A DNA stretch of 64,000 nt from Streptomyces viridochromogenes (GTDB lineage: Bacteria; Actinomycetota; Actinomycetes; Streptomycetales; Streptomycetaceae). The notes under the pieces are model-generated. The model did not search any database. It saw only the letters and a program-made list of their open reading frames with translations, and had not been told where the DNA came from. The stretch lies in NCBI RefSeq assembly GCF_001270495.1, contig NZ_LGUR01000184.1:53203-117202 (forward strand), read 5' to 3'. This document shows positions 24,603 through 33,367 of this stretch, piece after piece (position 1 is the stretch's first letter; the number at the start of each line of letters is the position of its first letter). The translations under genes and the position numbers were made by a program.

Positions 24603-26810
24603 ATGCGCCCACGAATCCTCCTAGTCGCCTGTCTCTCGCTGCTTCTCGCCCTCCTCGCCGCCCCGCCCGGTACCGCCGGGACCGCGAACTCCGGAGCACC
24701 ACCCGTGAAGAACCCCAAGTACGCCGGCTATCTCTTCGCCTACTTCACCGGCGAGGGCACCTCCGACGGCGAGCAGATCCGCTACGCCCTCAGCCGCGGC
24801 AACGACGCGCTGCACTGGCGGGAGCTCAACGCCGGGAAGCCGGTCCTCACCTCCACGATCGGCGAGAAGGGCCTGCGCGACCCGTTCGTGATCCGCTCCC
24901 CCGAGGGCGACAAGTTCTACATGATCGCCACCGATCTGCGGATGTACCAGAACAGCAGCGGCAGTTGGGACCAGGTCCAGCGGCACGGCAGCAAGTCGAT
25001 CATGGTCTGGGAGTCCACCGACCTGGTCCACTGGACCGACCAGCGCCTGGTGAAGGTCTCCCCCGACAACGCGGGCAACACCTGGGCGCCGGAGGCCTAC
25101 TGGGACGACAGCCTCGGTGAGTTCGTCGTGTTCTGGGCGTCGAAGCTGTACGCCGACGACGACCCCGACCACACCGGATCGACGTACAACAAGATGCTGT
25201 ACGCGACCACGAAGGACTTCCGTACCTTCAGCGCGCCGAAGGTCTGGGACGACCCGGGCTACTCCGTCATCGACTCCACAGTCGTCAAGCACGACGGCAC
25301 CTACTACCGCTACACCAAGGACGAGCGCGACCCGTCCTCCAGCTCGCCCTGCTCGAAGTTCATCACCGCCGAGAAGTCGACGACGCTGACCTCGACGAAG
25401 TACGACTTCGTGGCCGACTGCATCGGCAGCGGCGCGATGGAGCGCGGTGAGGGTCCCACGGTGTTCAAGTCGAACACCGAGGAGAAGTGGTACCTGTTCG
25501 TCGACGAGTACGGCGGGCGCGGCTACGTCCCCTTCGAGACCACCGACCTCGACTCGGGCAAGTGGACTCCCTCGCAGAACTACCAGCTGCCCGCGAGCCC
25601 CCGGCACGGCACGGTGATCCCGGTGACGCAGGCGGAGTACGACCGGCTGCTGGCCGCGTATCCGGCGAGCCCCGCCTCGGTCGTGGACGCGACGGCGAAG
25701 GACCAGAAGGGGTACGCGATCGTCACGGACAGCGCCGCGAAGGTCGTGCTCCCCATGCGGCCGGACGCGGACCTGTCCCGTCTCGCCCCGAAGCTGTGGA
25801 CCGGCGAGGGCACCACGGTCAGCCCCCGCTCCGGCACCCGGCGTGACTTCCGCAAGCCGCAGAAGTACACGGTGACCGGCGCGGACGGCACGAAGCGCGT
25901 CTGGACGGTCGAGGCGGTGCGCGCCAACAGCCCCACGCTGCCCGGCCTCAACGCCGACCCGGACGTGCACTACCTCGACGGCGAGTACTGGATCTACCCG
26001 ACGACCGACGGCTTCCAGGGCTGGAGCGGGACCAGGTTCAAGGCGTACTCCTCCAAGGACCTGGTCCACTGGAAGGACCACGGCGTCATCCTGGACCTCG
26101 GCCCGGACGTCTCCTGGGCCGACAAGTACGCCTGGGCACCGGCGATCGCCGAACGCGACGGCAAGTACTACTTCTACTTCTGCGCCGAGCAGCAGATCGG
26201 CGTGGCGGTGGCCGACTCCCCGGCGGGCCCGTTCAAGGACGCCCTGGGCAAGCCCCTGGTCGCCAAGGGCGGCTCGCTGAAGGGCCAGATGATCGACCCG
26301 GCCGTCTTCACGGACGACGACGGGACGTCGTATCTCTACTGGGGCAACGGGCACGGGTACGTGGTCCCGCTCAACGACGACATGGTGTCGTACGACGCCT
26401 CGAAGGTACGGGACATCACCCCGGACAACTTCCGCGAGGGCTCCTTCGTGATCAAGCGCAAGGGCACCTACTACTTCATGTGGTCCGAGGACGACACCCG
26501 CAGCGAGAACTACCACGTCGCCTACGCCACGGGACCGTCCCCGCTCGGCCCGTGGACCAAGAAGGGGACGATCCTGTCCAAGCGTCCCGAGTACGGCATC
26601 CTCGGCACGGGCCACCACTCCGTGGTGAACGCCCCCGGCACCGACGACTGGTACGCCGTCTACCACCGGTTCGCCCTGAACGGCCCCGGCAGGCCGGGCG
26701 GTGACGGCATGCACCGGGAGACGACCGTCGACCGCCTGAGGTTCGCGGCCGACGGCACGATCGAGCCGGTGGTCCCGACGCTGGAGGGCATCAAGCCCGT
26801 GCGGCGCTAG
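24603..26810 (+). CDS. Secreted double GH43 glycoside hydrolase
   Basis: The 735-residue protein has a signal peptide (LVACLSLLLALLAAPPGTAG) and two five-bladed beta-propeller GH43 modules. The first (about 35-330) has the general-acid Glu region GNTWAPEAYWDD and GLRDPFVIRS. After a linker of about 100 residues that looks like an extra beta domain, the second (about 440-730) starts PTLPGLNADPDVHYLDGEYW and includes SWADKYAWAPAIAERDGKYY and a NFREGSFVIKRKGTYY acid block. GH43 enzymes release arabinose, xylose or galactose from side chains. An arabinan or arabinogalactan target fits the locus. ATG at 24603 follows AGGAG. Confidence 0.88.
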   Translation: MRPRILLVACLSLLLALLAAPPGTAGTANSGAPPVKNPKYAGYLFAYFTGEGTSDGEQIRYALSRGNDALHWRELNAGKPVLTSTIGEKGLRDPFVIRSPEGDKFYMIATDLRMYQNSSGSWDQVQRHGSKSIMVWESTDLVHWTDQRLVKVSPDNAGNTWAPEAYWDDSLGEFVVFWASKLYADDDPDHTGSTYNKMLYATTKDFRTFSAPKVWDDPGYSVIDSTVVKHDGTYYRYTKDERDPSSSSPCSKFITAEKSTTLTSTKYDFVADCIGSGAMERGEGPTVFKSNTEEKWYLFVDEYGGRGYVPFETTDLDSGKWTPSQNYQLPASPRHGTVIPVTQAEYDRLLAAYPASPASVVDATAKDQKGYAIVTDSAAKVVLPMRPDADLSRLAPKLWTGEGTTVSPRSGTRRDFRKPQKYTVTGADGTKRVWTVEAVRANSPTLPGLNADPDVHYLDGEYWIYPTTDGFQGWSGTRFKAYSSKDLVHWKDHGVILDLGPDVSWADKYAWAPAIAERDGKYYFYFCAEQQIGVAVADSPAGPFKDALGKPLVAKGGSLKGQMIDPAVFTDDDGTSYLYWGNGHGYVVPLNDDMVSYDASKVRDITPDNFREGSFVIKRKGTYYFMWSEDDTRSENYHVAYATGPSPLGPWTKKGTILSKRPEYGILGTGHHSVVNAPGTDDWYAVYHRFALNGPGRPGGDGMHRETTVDRLRFAADGTIEPVVPTLEGIKPVRR

Positions 26811-26811
26811 C

Positions 26812-27924
26812 TCAGTCCATCGTCGCGCCGATGGTGGTGCTGCCCGTGGTCAGGAACGTGGTCGCGGGCAGCGTGCCGCTCGAACTGCGGGCGTTGTACG
26901 TGCTCGACGCGTCCGTGGACCGGAACGCCGGGGTCGATATCCCGGAGTCCCAGTTGTTGCCGGCGGAGACCACCGAGGAGCCCTTGTTCACCGCGCCGCC
27001 GCTGTTACTCACGGCCAGGTTCCTGCCGAGGCGGGCGGCGCCGGTGGCGAAGTAGTAGCCCCACTTGGCGTTGGCGTACGCCGTCGTCCGGTTGATGACG
27101 ATCGCGCCCTTGTTGCTGTTCTCGGTGAAGCCGTTGCCGGCGTTGTCCCAGGCGGCGGAGTTGTTGATGACGTGGGCCACGGTCTCGCCGTCGCCGCCCA
27201 GCTTGTAGCCGTTGCCGTCGCCCGCGAAGGCCGAGTCGGACCAGCGGTTCTTGCCGTTGCCCATGGCCCAGGTGTGCTCGACGGTGACGGGCGAGGAGAA
27301 GGACCAGAAGTCCAACCCGTCGTCCGAATTGTTGTAGAGGCGGGCGCCGGTGATCAGGTTGCCGGTGCCGGAGCCGAACTTCACGGCGATGCCGTCGGCG
27401 TTCTCGCCGTGGTTGGCGGCGTCGTAGTGGCCGTAGGAGTCGATGTTCCGGACGGTGTTGTTGACCGTGCCGTCGCCGGTGAGCGTGAAGCCGGAGTCGC
27501 CGCCGTTGATGGTCTTGATGTTGTTCCACTTGGTGCCGGTGCAGGACTGGCAGACGACCGCGCTGTCCGGGGAGTTCTGGAAGGTGATGTTGGAGACGTT
27601 CCAGTAGTCGGCGGTCAGCTTGAAGATCCAGTCGCCGTCGGGGAGGTTCGAGCCGTCGATCTTCACGCTCTCCGAGCCGTACGCGGTGAGCGTGACCGGC
27701 GACGACGAGGTGCCGTTGGCGGTGGACTGAAGAGTGGCCGTCGGGTAGTAGGTGCCGCCGCGGACCTGGATGACGGTGCCGGCGGTGGCGTTCTTGATGG
27801 CGTTGGCCAGGTCGGTGGAGTTGCCGACGACCACGGTGGCGGCCTGGGCCTGGGTGGGGAGGACGGCCAGGCCGGCGCCCAGGGTGAGGGCCGCCATGGT
27901 GGCGAGTGCGGTGCGACGAGACAT
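26812..27924 (-). CDS. Secreted pectate lyase, family PL9, second copy
   Basis: The 370-residue protein has a Tat-like signal (SRRTALATMAALTLGAGLAV) and a PL9 beta-helix with IQVRGGTYYPTATLQSTANG, NADGIAVKFGSGTGNLITGA and LYNNSDDGLDFWSFSSPVTV. It also has a CQSCTG pair of cysteines absent from the first copy. Its stop is 1 bp from that of the convergent GH43 gene. It is the last gene of the run 34168-26812, starting 38 bp after the alpha/beta hydrolase gene. Confidence 0.9.
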   Translation of the reverse strand: MSRRTALATMAALTLGAGLAVLPTQAQAATVVVGNSTDLANAIKNATAGTVIQVRGGTYYPTATLQSTANGTSSSPVTLTAYGSESVKIDGSNLPDGDWIFKLTADYWNVSNITFQNSPDSAVVCQSCTGTKWNNIKTINGGDSGFTLTGDGTVNNTVRNIDSYGHYDAANHGENADGIAVKFGSGTGNLITGARLYNNSDDGLDFWSFSSPVTVEHTWAMGNGKNRWSDSAFAGDGNGYKLGGDGETVAHVINNSAAWDNAGNGFTENSNKGAIVINRTTAYANAKWGYYFATGAARLGRNLAVSNSGGAVNKGSSVVSAGNNWDSGISTPAFRSTDASSTYNARSSSGTLPATTFLTTGSTTIGATMD

Positions 27925-27962
27925 GGAGAGCGGGTCCTTCCTCGTGCGGGTGGGGGGATGGA

Positions 27963-29126
27963 TCACGTGCGCAGGACGGTGCCGAGCCATGTGAAGACCT
28001 CGTCCTGCATGCGGTCGACGAAGACATGGCCGAGGTCGGGCCAGGTCTTCAGGTGCAACCGCTCCTCGGCGTGGCGGGAGCGCCAGACGGCGCGCAGCTT
28101 GTCGTAGGCCACGCGGACGCCGTCGGCGGGGAACAGCGGGTCGAGCCCGCCGTCGAAGAAGAGCATCGGCCTGGGTGCGGCGATGCTCGCCACGTCGGGG
28201 AAGTCGAGGAACCGGGGAAGCCCCGGGTGGAGCATGTAGTACGACGACTGCCCGCGCAGGGTGTTGTTGCCGGGCACCATCATTTCCTTCAGGCCGGTCA
28301 TCCAGCAGACGGAGGCGGCGGCCGCGATGTCGTCGGTCAGCGCGGCCGTCTGCCAGGCTCGGTAGGCACCCATGGAGAACCCGAGGGCCGCGACCCGGCG
28401 CGCGTCCACGCGGTCGAGGCCCGCCAGGAAGCCGGCGGCACGGGCGTCCTCACGGGCCATGAGGCCGGCGAGCGAGGAGCCGAGGTTGTAGAAGTTGGAG
28501 GCGAGGGCCTGCTGCTGGTCGTAGGTGAGCGGGCCCCGGTCGCCCCAGCCGGGCGCGTCCGCGCACAGTACGGCGTATCCGCGCCGGGCCAGCTCGTCGC
28601 CGACGAACCGCCCGCTGAAGTACTTGTCCGCCCAGCCCTGCGCGGAGGCGAGCCGCGCGTCGTCGTACCAGGGCCGGACGAGCTTCTCCTTGCCGATGTC
28701 GAACTTCGCCCCGTGGTCGTGGAGCAGCAGCACGGCGGGGAACGGTCCGGGCCCCCGCGGGGTGAGCAGGGCGGCGCGGACCCGTTCGTGGCGCGTGAGG
28801 GAGAAGGTGACCAACTCCCTGTCATAGGCGCCACCTTGGGGTCCTTCGAGGAATTCCGCGTCGTACGGCGTCCCGTCCTCGCAGTCGACGAGGAGGTGCT
28901 CCTCGACCTTGGCGCGGGCCGCGCGCCGCCAGGCCCGGAAGTCGCGGACCGGTGAAGTGCCCCAGGCGAGGGGGAAGTTCAGCCGTGCCTTGAGCGCCGG
29001 GTGGAAGTCGGGCAGCGGGCCGTCCACGACCCCGGCCGCCGCGGGGCTCACCGCTCCCCCGGCCAGCACGGCCGCGCCGGCGCCCACCACGAACGCCCTT
29101 CGCCCGAAGGCGTCATGGTCGCGCAT
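27963..29126 (-). CDS. Secreted alpha/beta hydrolase (esterase-like)
   Basis: The 387-residue protein starts with a twin-arginine-type signal (FGRRAFVVGAGAAVLAGGA) and has an alpha/beta hydrolase fold of the dienelactone-hydrolase-like/Abhydrolase_7 kind. The nucleophile elbow is GFSMGAY, the oxyanion strand is PFPAVLLLHDHGAKFD, an Asp is in FFDGGLDPLFP and the last His in TWPDLGHVFVD. The substrate is unknown; in this locus an acetyl or feruloyl ester on pectin is likely. Its start overlaps the PL1-remnant gene by 14 bp, inside one operon. Confidence 0.75.
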   Translation of the reverse strand: MRDHDAFGRRAFVVGAGAAVLAGGAVSPAAAGVVDGPLPDFHPALKARLNFPLAWGTSPVRDFRAWRRAARAKVEEHLLVDCEDGTPYDAEFLEGPQGGAYDRELVTFSLTRHERVRAALLTPRGPGPFPAVLLLHDHGAKFDIGKEKLVRPWYDDARLASAQGWADKYFSGRFVGDELARRGYAVLCADAPGWGDRGPLTYDQQQALASNFYNLGSSLAGLMAREDARAAGFLAGLDRVDARRVAALGFSMGAYRAWQTAALTDDIAAAASVCWMTGLKEMMVPGNNTLRGQSSYYMLHPGLPRFLDFPDVASIAAPRPMLFFDGGLDPLFPADGVRVAYDKLRAVWRSRHAEERLHLKTWPDLGHVFVDRMQDEVFTWLGTVLRT

Positions 29127-29715
29127 ACCGCCTCCCGGTGCCGGCGTGTGTCAGGACGTGGTGCTCGACCGCCGCGGCGGAGGTGAGCGGCCGGTAGTCG
29201 TAGACGTCGGCCGGGTCCCAGCCCACGTCGTCGGTGAGTCCGAGGCCGGCGGCGACCGTGTTCAGGCGGGCCGGACGGCCGTTGGCCCAGGAGCCGGTGT
29301 CGTGGAAGCGTTCGCCTCCGTAGGGGGCGACGGCGAGGCCCGGGTCGTCGTGGCGGGCGTCCGACCACTCGGCACCGTCCTGGCCGAAGCAGGACATGTA
29401 CTTCGCCAGGTCGTAGCCGGGCGCGTAGTCCTGCTCACCGAACAGCGAACCGTCGGCCGCCTCATGCCCGTTGATGTCGCCGACGACCCGGATCACCTTC
29501 GGTGCGGTGGGGTCGCCGTGATGGGCGAGGGCCTCCTTGAGCTCGGCGCGGGTGCGCACCGTCCAGGTCGTGCCGCCCGCTCCCCCGGTGGTGCCGGGGC
29601 CGGTGGCGGCCCAGCCGACGGGTTCCCGCTCGACGCCGGAGGCGGCGGAGGCCGTGGGCGGCGCCGACAGGAGGGCGAGCACCCCGAGCACCGCGGCGGC
29701 CGCCGCCCTACGCAC
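29113..29715 (-). pseudogene. Internally deleted PL1 pectate lyase remnant
   Basis: The 200-codon reading frame keeps a signal peptide, the PL1 N-terminal part (VGWAATGPGTTGGAGGTTWT, then ELKEALAHHGDPTAPKVIRV) and a PL1 C-terminal part (DPADVYDYRPLTSAAAVE). The middle, after YMSCFGQDGAEWSDARHD, is missing: there is no VW[IV]DH calcium/substrate segment and no RxPxxR catalytic segment, both present in the other PL1 genes here. The join is in frame and the stop codon is at 29113. It is likely inactive as a lyase but still translated, as its GTG overlaps the CE8 stop by 8 bp. A small secreted binding protein cannot be excluded. Confidence 0.7.
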
Positions 29716-30775
29716 GGGGCCGCCAGTCGCCGAGATACGTCCGCTTCGTATGCAACTCGGCTTCCACGGAGGTCATTTGGGGCCGGTTCTCCAGCACCGT
29801 GATCTCCGCCCCCGGCCCAGAGTTCCGGTACTCCCGGAACCGCATGGTCTGCCAGGGATACGCCTCCCGCATGTTGGTGTACGGCGCCACCGGGTCGATC
29901 CCCGGCCCGATCCGGGTGTCGCGCACGACGAGGGAAGGCCAGGCGGTCGTCTCGTACGTCGGCACCCACGGCCGGGCCAGCTTGTACGCCCTGTCCTCGG
30001 CGCCGGAGGTGATGCGGGAGCGGACGGCGAGGATGCCGCGGGGGTTGGCGCGGGCGGTGGACGGGGCGAAGACCATGCCCTTGGGGGTGAAGTCCACGTC
30101 CCGCTGCAGCGTGTGGAAGTGGCACTCCTCGAAGACGGCGGTCGCCCGGCCGAAGACGAAGTCCACGTCGCCCTCGATGTAGCAACGGTGGAAGTACTGC
30201 CGGTCGAAGGCCGTCAGCGCGGTCGTCTCGACGAACAGCGTGTCCTGGTGGGCCAGCAGCCGGACGTTCTCGAAGTGGGTGCGGTCGCCGTACGTGTACG
30301 CCGCCACCGCCTGGGTGCCGGTGATGTCGGGATGTTCGGCGCGCAGCCAGTCGTTGGCCAGGGTCAGGTCGCGGACCGTGAGGCCGGGGGCCGCCGAGGT
30401 GAACGTTGCGGAGCCCGCGGTGCCGTGGGTGCCCGAACCGTCGGGTTTGGGGGTGCCGTTGGCGTTGTCGTACACGATCACGGCGTCCCGCGGATCGCGG
30501 GTGGCGCCGCAGACCGTCAACTCCTGTTTGTCCGCCGGGACTTGCACCACCTCGCGATACGTCCCCGGGTGCACGACGATCGTCCGGCCGGGCCCGTCCA
30601 CCGCGTCCACGGCCGCCTGCACGGAGTCGCCGGGCCGCACGTGCAGCACCCGGCGGGAACCGGCGAAGGCCGGAGTGGCACCGGCTGTCACTCCGCCGGC
30701 GAGTCCGGCGACCCCGACGCTTCCGGCGATCCCGGCGATCCCGGCGATCCCGGCGAGGAGGGTGCGTCTGCGCAT
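29708..30775 (-). CDS. Secreted pectin methylesterase, family CE8, first copy
   Basis: The 355-residue protein has a Tat-type signal with a repeated IAG tract (RRRTLLAGIAGIAGIAG, encoded by a GC-rich 9-bp repeat at about 30723-30757) and a CE8 beta-helix. CE8 motifs are seen in order: GTYRE, HQDTLF, VDFVFGRA (catalytic Asp) and ARPWVPT (Arg and Trp). It removes methyl esters from pectin so that lyases can cut it. It starts 1 bp after the stop of the next CE8 gene, and the remnant PL1 gene overlaps its end. Confidence 0.9.
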   Translation of the reverse strand: MRRRTLLAGIAGIAGIAGSVGVAGLAGGVTAGATPAFAGSRRVLHVRPGDSVQAAVDAVDGPGRTIVVHPGTYREVVQVPADKQELTVCGATRDPRDAVIVYDNANGTPKPDGSGTHGTAGSATFTSAAPGLTVRDLTLANDWLRAEHPDITGTQAVAAYTYGDRTHFENVRLLAHQDTLFVETTALTAFDRQYFHRCYIEGDVDFVFGRATAVFEECHFHTLQRDVDFTPKGMVFAPSTARANPRGILAVRSRITSGAEDRAYKLARPWVPTYETTAWPSLVVRDTRIGPGIDPVAPYTNMREAYPWQTMRFREYRNSGPGAEITVLENRPQMTSVEAELHTKRTYLGDWRPRA

Positions 30776-30776
30776 G

Positions 30777-31907
30777 TCAGCGGCCCTTCTTCCATGGCTT
30801 CCAGTCGCCGAGATACACCTCACGGGTCGCCGACCGGGCCTGAGCGGCGGTGAGTTGGGGCCGGTTCTCGTCGACGGTGACGACCGCGCCGGGGCCGGTG
30901 TTGCGGTACTCGGCGAAGCGTTGGTCCTGCCAGGGGTGGGTGTCGCGCATGTTGGCGTAGGGCGCGACGGCGTCGATGCCGGGGCCCAGCCAGGTCTCCC
31001 GGACGGTGAGCATCGGGCGGACGGTGGTGCTGGAGGTGGGCACCCAGGGACGGGCCACCTTGTAGTGGGCGTCGGGGGCCTCGCTGGTCACCCGGCCGCG
31101 CAGGACCAGGTAGCCGTACGGGTTGGTCCGTTCCGTCGAGGGGGCGAAGACGAAGCCGTACGGGGCCGAGGATACGTCCGTGCGGTTGAGCGTGCGGAAG
31201 TGGCAGTGCTCGTAGACGGCCGTGGCCCGGCCGAAGACGAAGTCGACGTCGCCCTCGACGTAGCAGTGGGAGAAGTACTGGCGGGCGAAGAGGGTGGCGG
31301 AGTTGGAGTCGGCGTACAGGGTGTCCTGGTGGCCGAGGAAGCGGCAGTGGTGGAAGGCCGAGCGGTCGCCCTGCACCTTGATGGCGACGGCTTGGGTGCC
31401 GCTGATCTCGGGGTGCTCCTCGCGCAGGAAGTCGTTGGCGAAGGTGATCCGGTGGGCGGTGAAGCCGTCTGCCCGGACGGTGGTGGTGGCCGAGCCGGTG
31501 GTGCCGTAGGTACCGGAGCCGTCCGGCTTCGGGGTGCCGGCCGCGTTGTCGTAGACGATGACGACATCGCGCGGGCCGTCGCCGGCGCCGAGCCAGGTCA
31601 TCTCCGTGGCGGCGCGGTCGACGGAGACCGTCTCGCGGTACGTCCCCGGCGCGATCACCAGCGTCCAGCCGCTGCCGGTCGCGGCCGTCACGGCGGCCTG
31701 GACGGAGGTGAAGTCGCCCTGGCCGGCGGCGTCGACGTAGAGGGTCTGCGGGGTGAGGCGGGCGGCCGGTGAACCGTACCGGCCGAACGGGCAGGGCCCG
31801 GCGGCCCGTGCGGGGGCCGACGAGAGGGCGAGCGCGGCGCCGACGGCGGCGGTCGCGGTCAGCAGTCCCCTTCTGGACAGGGCAGGTCGGGGGTGGGACG
31901 AAGGCAT
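30777..31907 (-). CDS. Secreted pectin methylesterase, family CE8, second copy
   Basis: The 376-residue protein has a Tat signal (LSRRGLLTATAAVGAALALS) and a CE8 domain with LVIAPGTYRETVSVD, LGHQDTLYAD, EGDVDFVFGRA (catalytic Asp) and VARPWVPT. ATG at 31907 follows AAGGAG at 9 bp. It is paralogous to the gene that follows, over the whole length. Both belong to the pectin operon and act outside the cell. Confidence 0.9.
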   Translation of the reverse strand: MPSSHPRPALSRRGLLTATAAVGAALALSSAPARAAGPCPFGRYGSPAARLTPQTLYVDAAGQGDFTSVQAAVTAATGSGWTLVIAPGTYRETVSVDRAATEMTWLGAGDGPRDVVIVYDNAAGTPKPDGSGTYGTTGSATTTVRADGFTAHRITFANDFLREEHPEISGTQAVAIKVQGDRSAFHHCRFLGHQDTLYADSNSATLFARQYFSHCYVEGDVDFVFGRATAVYEHCHFRTLNRTDVSSAPYGFVFAPSTERTNPYGYLVLRGRVTSEAPDAHYKVARPWVPTSSTTVRPMLTVRETWLGPGIDAVAPYANMRDTHPWQDQRFAEYRNTGPGAVVTVDENRPQLTAAQARSATREVYLGDWKPWKKGR

Positions 31908-32016
31908 GCGGGTGCTCCTTCGGGGTGCGGCTCGTGCGGGGTTCGGGGCCGGGGCGGGACGCACGCCCGGGTGACGGCGTGCGGTGCGGGCCGCCCCGGC
32001 CTGCTCGGGAGAAGGG

Positions 32017-33339
32017 TCAGCGCAGGCGGCCGGCGCCCGCGCAGTTGCCGACGATCCCCGGCACCGCCCTGGGATTGTCGACCTTCGTCCGCAGGGTCGG
32101 CTTCCAGCCGGCGCCGGACTGCAGGATCTCCTCCGGGACCTCGGCATTGTGGACCGCGATGAGATCGGTCAGCTTGCCGTTGACGTAGTTGTTCTCAGCG
32201 GTGAGCGGGGACTCCTTCCACTTCTTCAGCACCTTGCCGACGCGAGCGCCGGGCAGCAGTGTGAAGGCGTTGTCGGTGGCGTACAGCTGCGAGGAGATGC
32301 CGACGCCGAGGGCGTAGGACTCGCCCTTCGGGTCCTCGGCCACCACGTAGTGGTTGTTGTAGACGTCGACCTGCCCGAACCGCACACGCGGGGAGCGCTG
32401 GAGGATCCCCTCGAAGCGGTTGTGGTGCATGGTGACCTTGAGCTTGCCGGCGTCGACGGCGGCGAGGCTGTCGCCGTTCCCGATCAGCATGTTCTTGTCG
32501 TGGTTGTCGAACCGGTTCCAGGACACCGTCACGTAGTTGGAGCCGCGCACGATGTCCGCCAGCCCGTCGTGCTGCTGGAAGACCCTGTCGAAGTAGACCG
32601 GCGCCTCGCTGTCGAGGTAGCGCCCGTCGGTCAGCGTGTTGTGGTCGATCCACACGTGGTCGGAGCCGTGGACGACCACGGCGTCGTACCTGGAGTTCCA
32701 GGCGCCCAGATCGCCGTTGCCGTTGTCGTCGGTCGGGTCCCACATCGGGAAGCAGTCGAGCGGGGCCTCGATGGTGAGGTTGCGCACGATGACGTTCGAG
32801 GCGTCCCTGATCTGGAGGCTGCCGCCGAGGATGCCGGAGTTCCTGCCGACGCCGACGATGGTGGTGTTGCTGGGAACGCTGACCGTGATCTCCGCCCCCT
32901 GCTTGTCGGCGGACGCGCCCCGTGCCTCCTCCTGCGGACCACTGGCGGGCTTGTCGTTGCCCCAGACCGCCGGGTCGTAGTCCTTGAGGTACTGCTGGAA
33001 ATCGAACCCGTCGGTGACGAAGGCCTCGCAGCCCTCGGAGACGGCGTCGATCATGCCCTTGACCTTGATGATCTTGGGTGCGTCACCGCTGTCGGCGAGC
33101 GCCCGCTTGAACTCCGCCCAGGTGGTGACGGTGTGGACGTGATCGGCGTCGGCGGCCGCGCCGCCGGTGGTCCCCGGCCCCTCCGAGCCCCAGCCGTCGC
33201 CCGCGGCGAGGACCTGGCGTCCGGGGTCCCGGGGGCCGGCCTGTGCACCGGTGCCGGTGGCGCCCACGACGAGCGCGGTGCAGCCGATCAGCACGGCAGC
33301 CCTCGCTGTGGCATGCCCATGCCATACGCGTGTGTTCAT
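32017..33339 (-). CDS. Secreted pectate lyase, family PL1, first intact copy
   Basis: The 440-residue protein has a signal peptide (ARAAVLIGCTALVVGATGTG) and a PL1 beta-helix with all key blocks: GPGTTGGAAADADHVHTVTT, SNTTIVGVG, NVIVRNLTI, DHVWIDHNTLTDG and the catalytic-arginine segment ILQRSPRVRFG. It cuts polygalacturonate by beta-elimination with calcium. The ATG at 33339 follows a weak AAAGAGA site. It starts 28 bp after the CE12 gene and is separated by 109 bp from the downstream CE8 gene. It is close to the PL1 gene at 41321-42625 in layout (both have GPQEEAR). Confidence 0.92.
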   Translation of the reverse strand: MNTRVWHGHATARAAVLIGCTALVVGATGTGAQAGPRDPGRQVLAAGDGWGSEGPGTTGGAAADADHVHTVTTWAEFKRALADSGDAPKIIKVKGMIDAVSEGCEAFVTDGFDFQQYLKDYDPAVWGNDKPASGPQEEARGASADKQGAEITVSVPSNTTIVGVGRNSGILGGSLQIRDASNVIVRNLTIEAPLDCFPMWDPTDDNGNGDLGAWNSRYDAVVVHGSDHVWIDHNTLTDGRYLDSEAPVYFDRVFQQHDGLADIVRGSNYVTVSWNRFDNHDKNMLIGNGDSLAAVDAGKLKVTMHHNRFEGILQRSPRVRFGQVDVYNNHYVVAEDPKGESYALGVGISSQLYATDNAFTLLPGARVGKVLKKWKESPLTAENNYVNGKLTDLIAVHNAEVPEEILQSGAGWKPTLRTKVDNPRAVPGIVGNCAGAGRLR

Positions 33340-33367
33340 GGTGCGGTTCTCTTTCTGCGGTCGGGAG

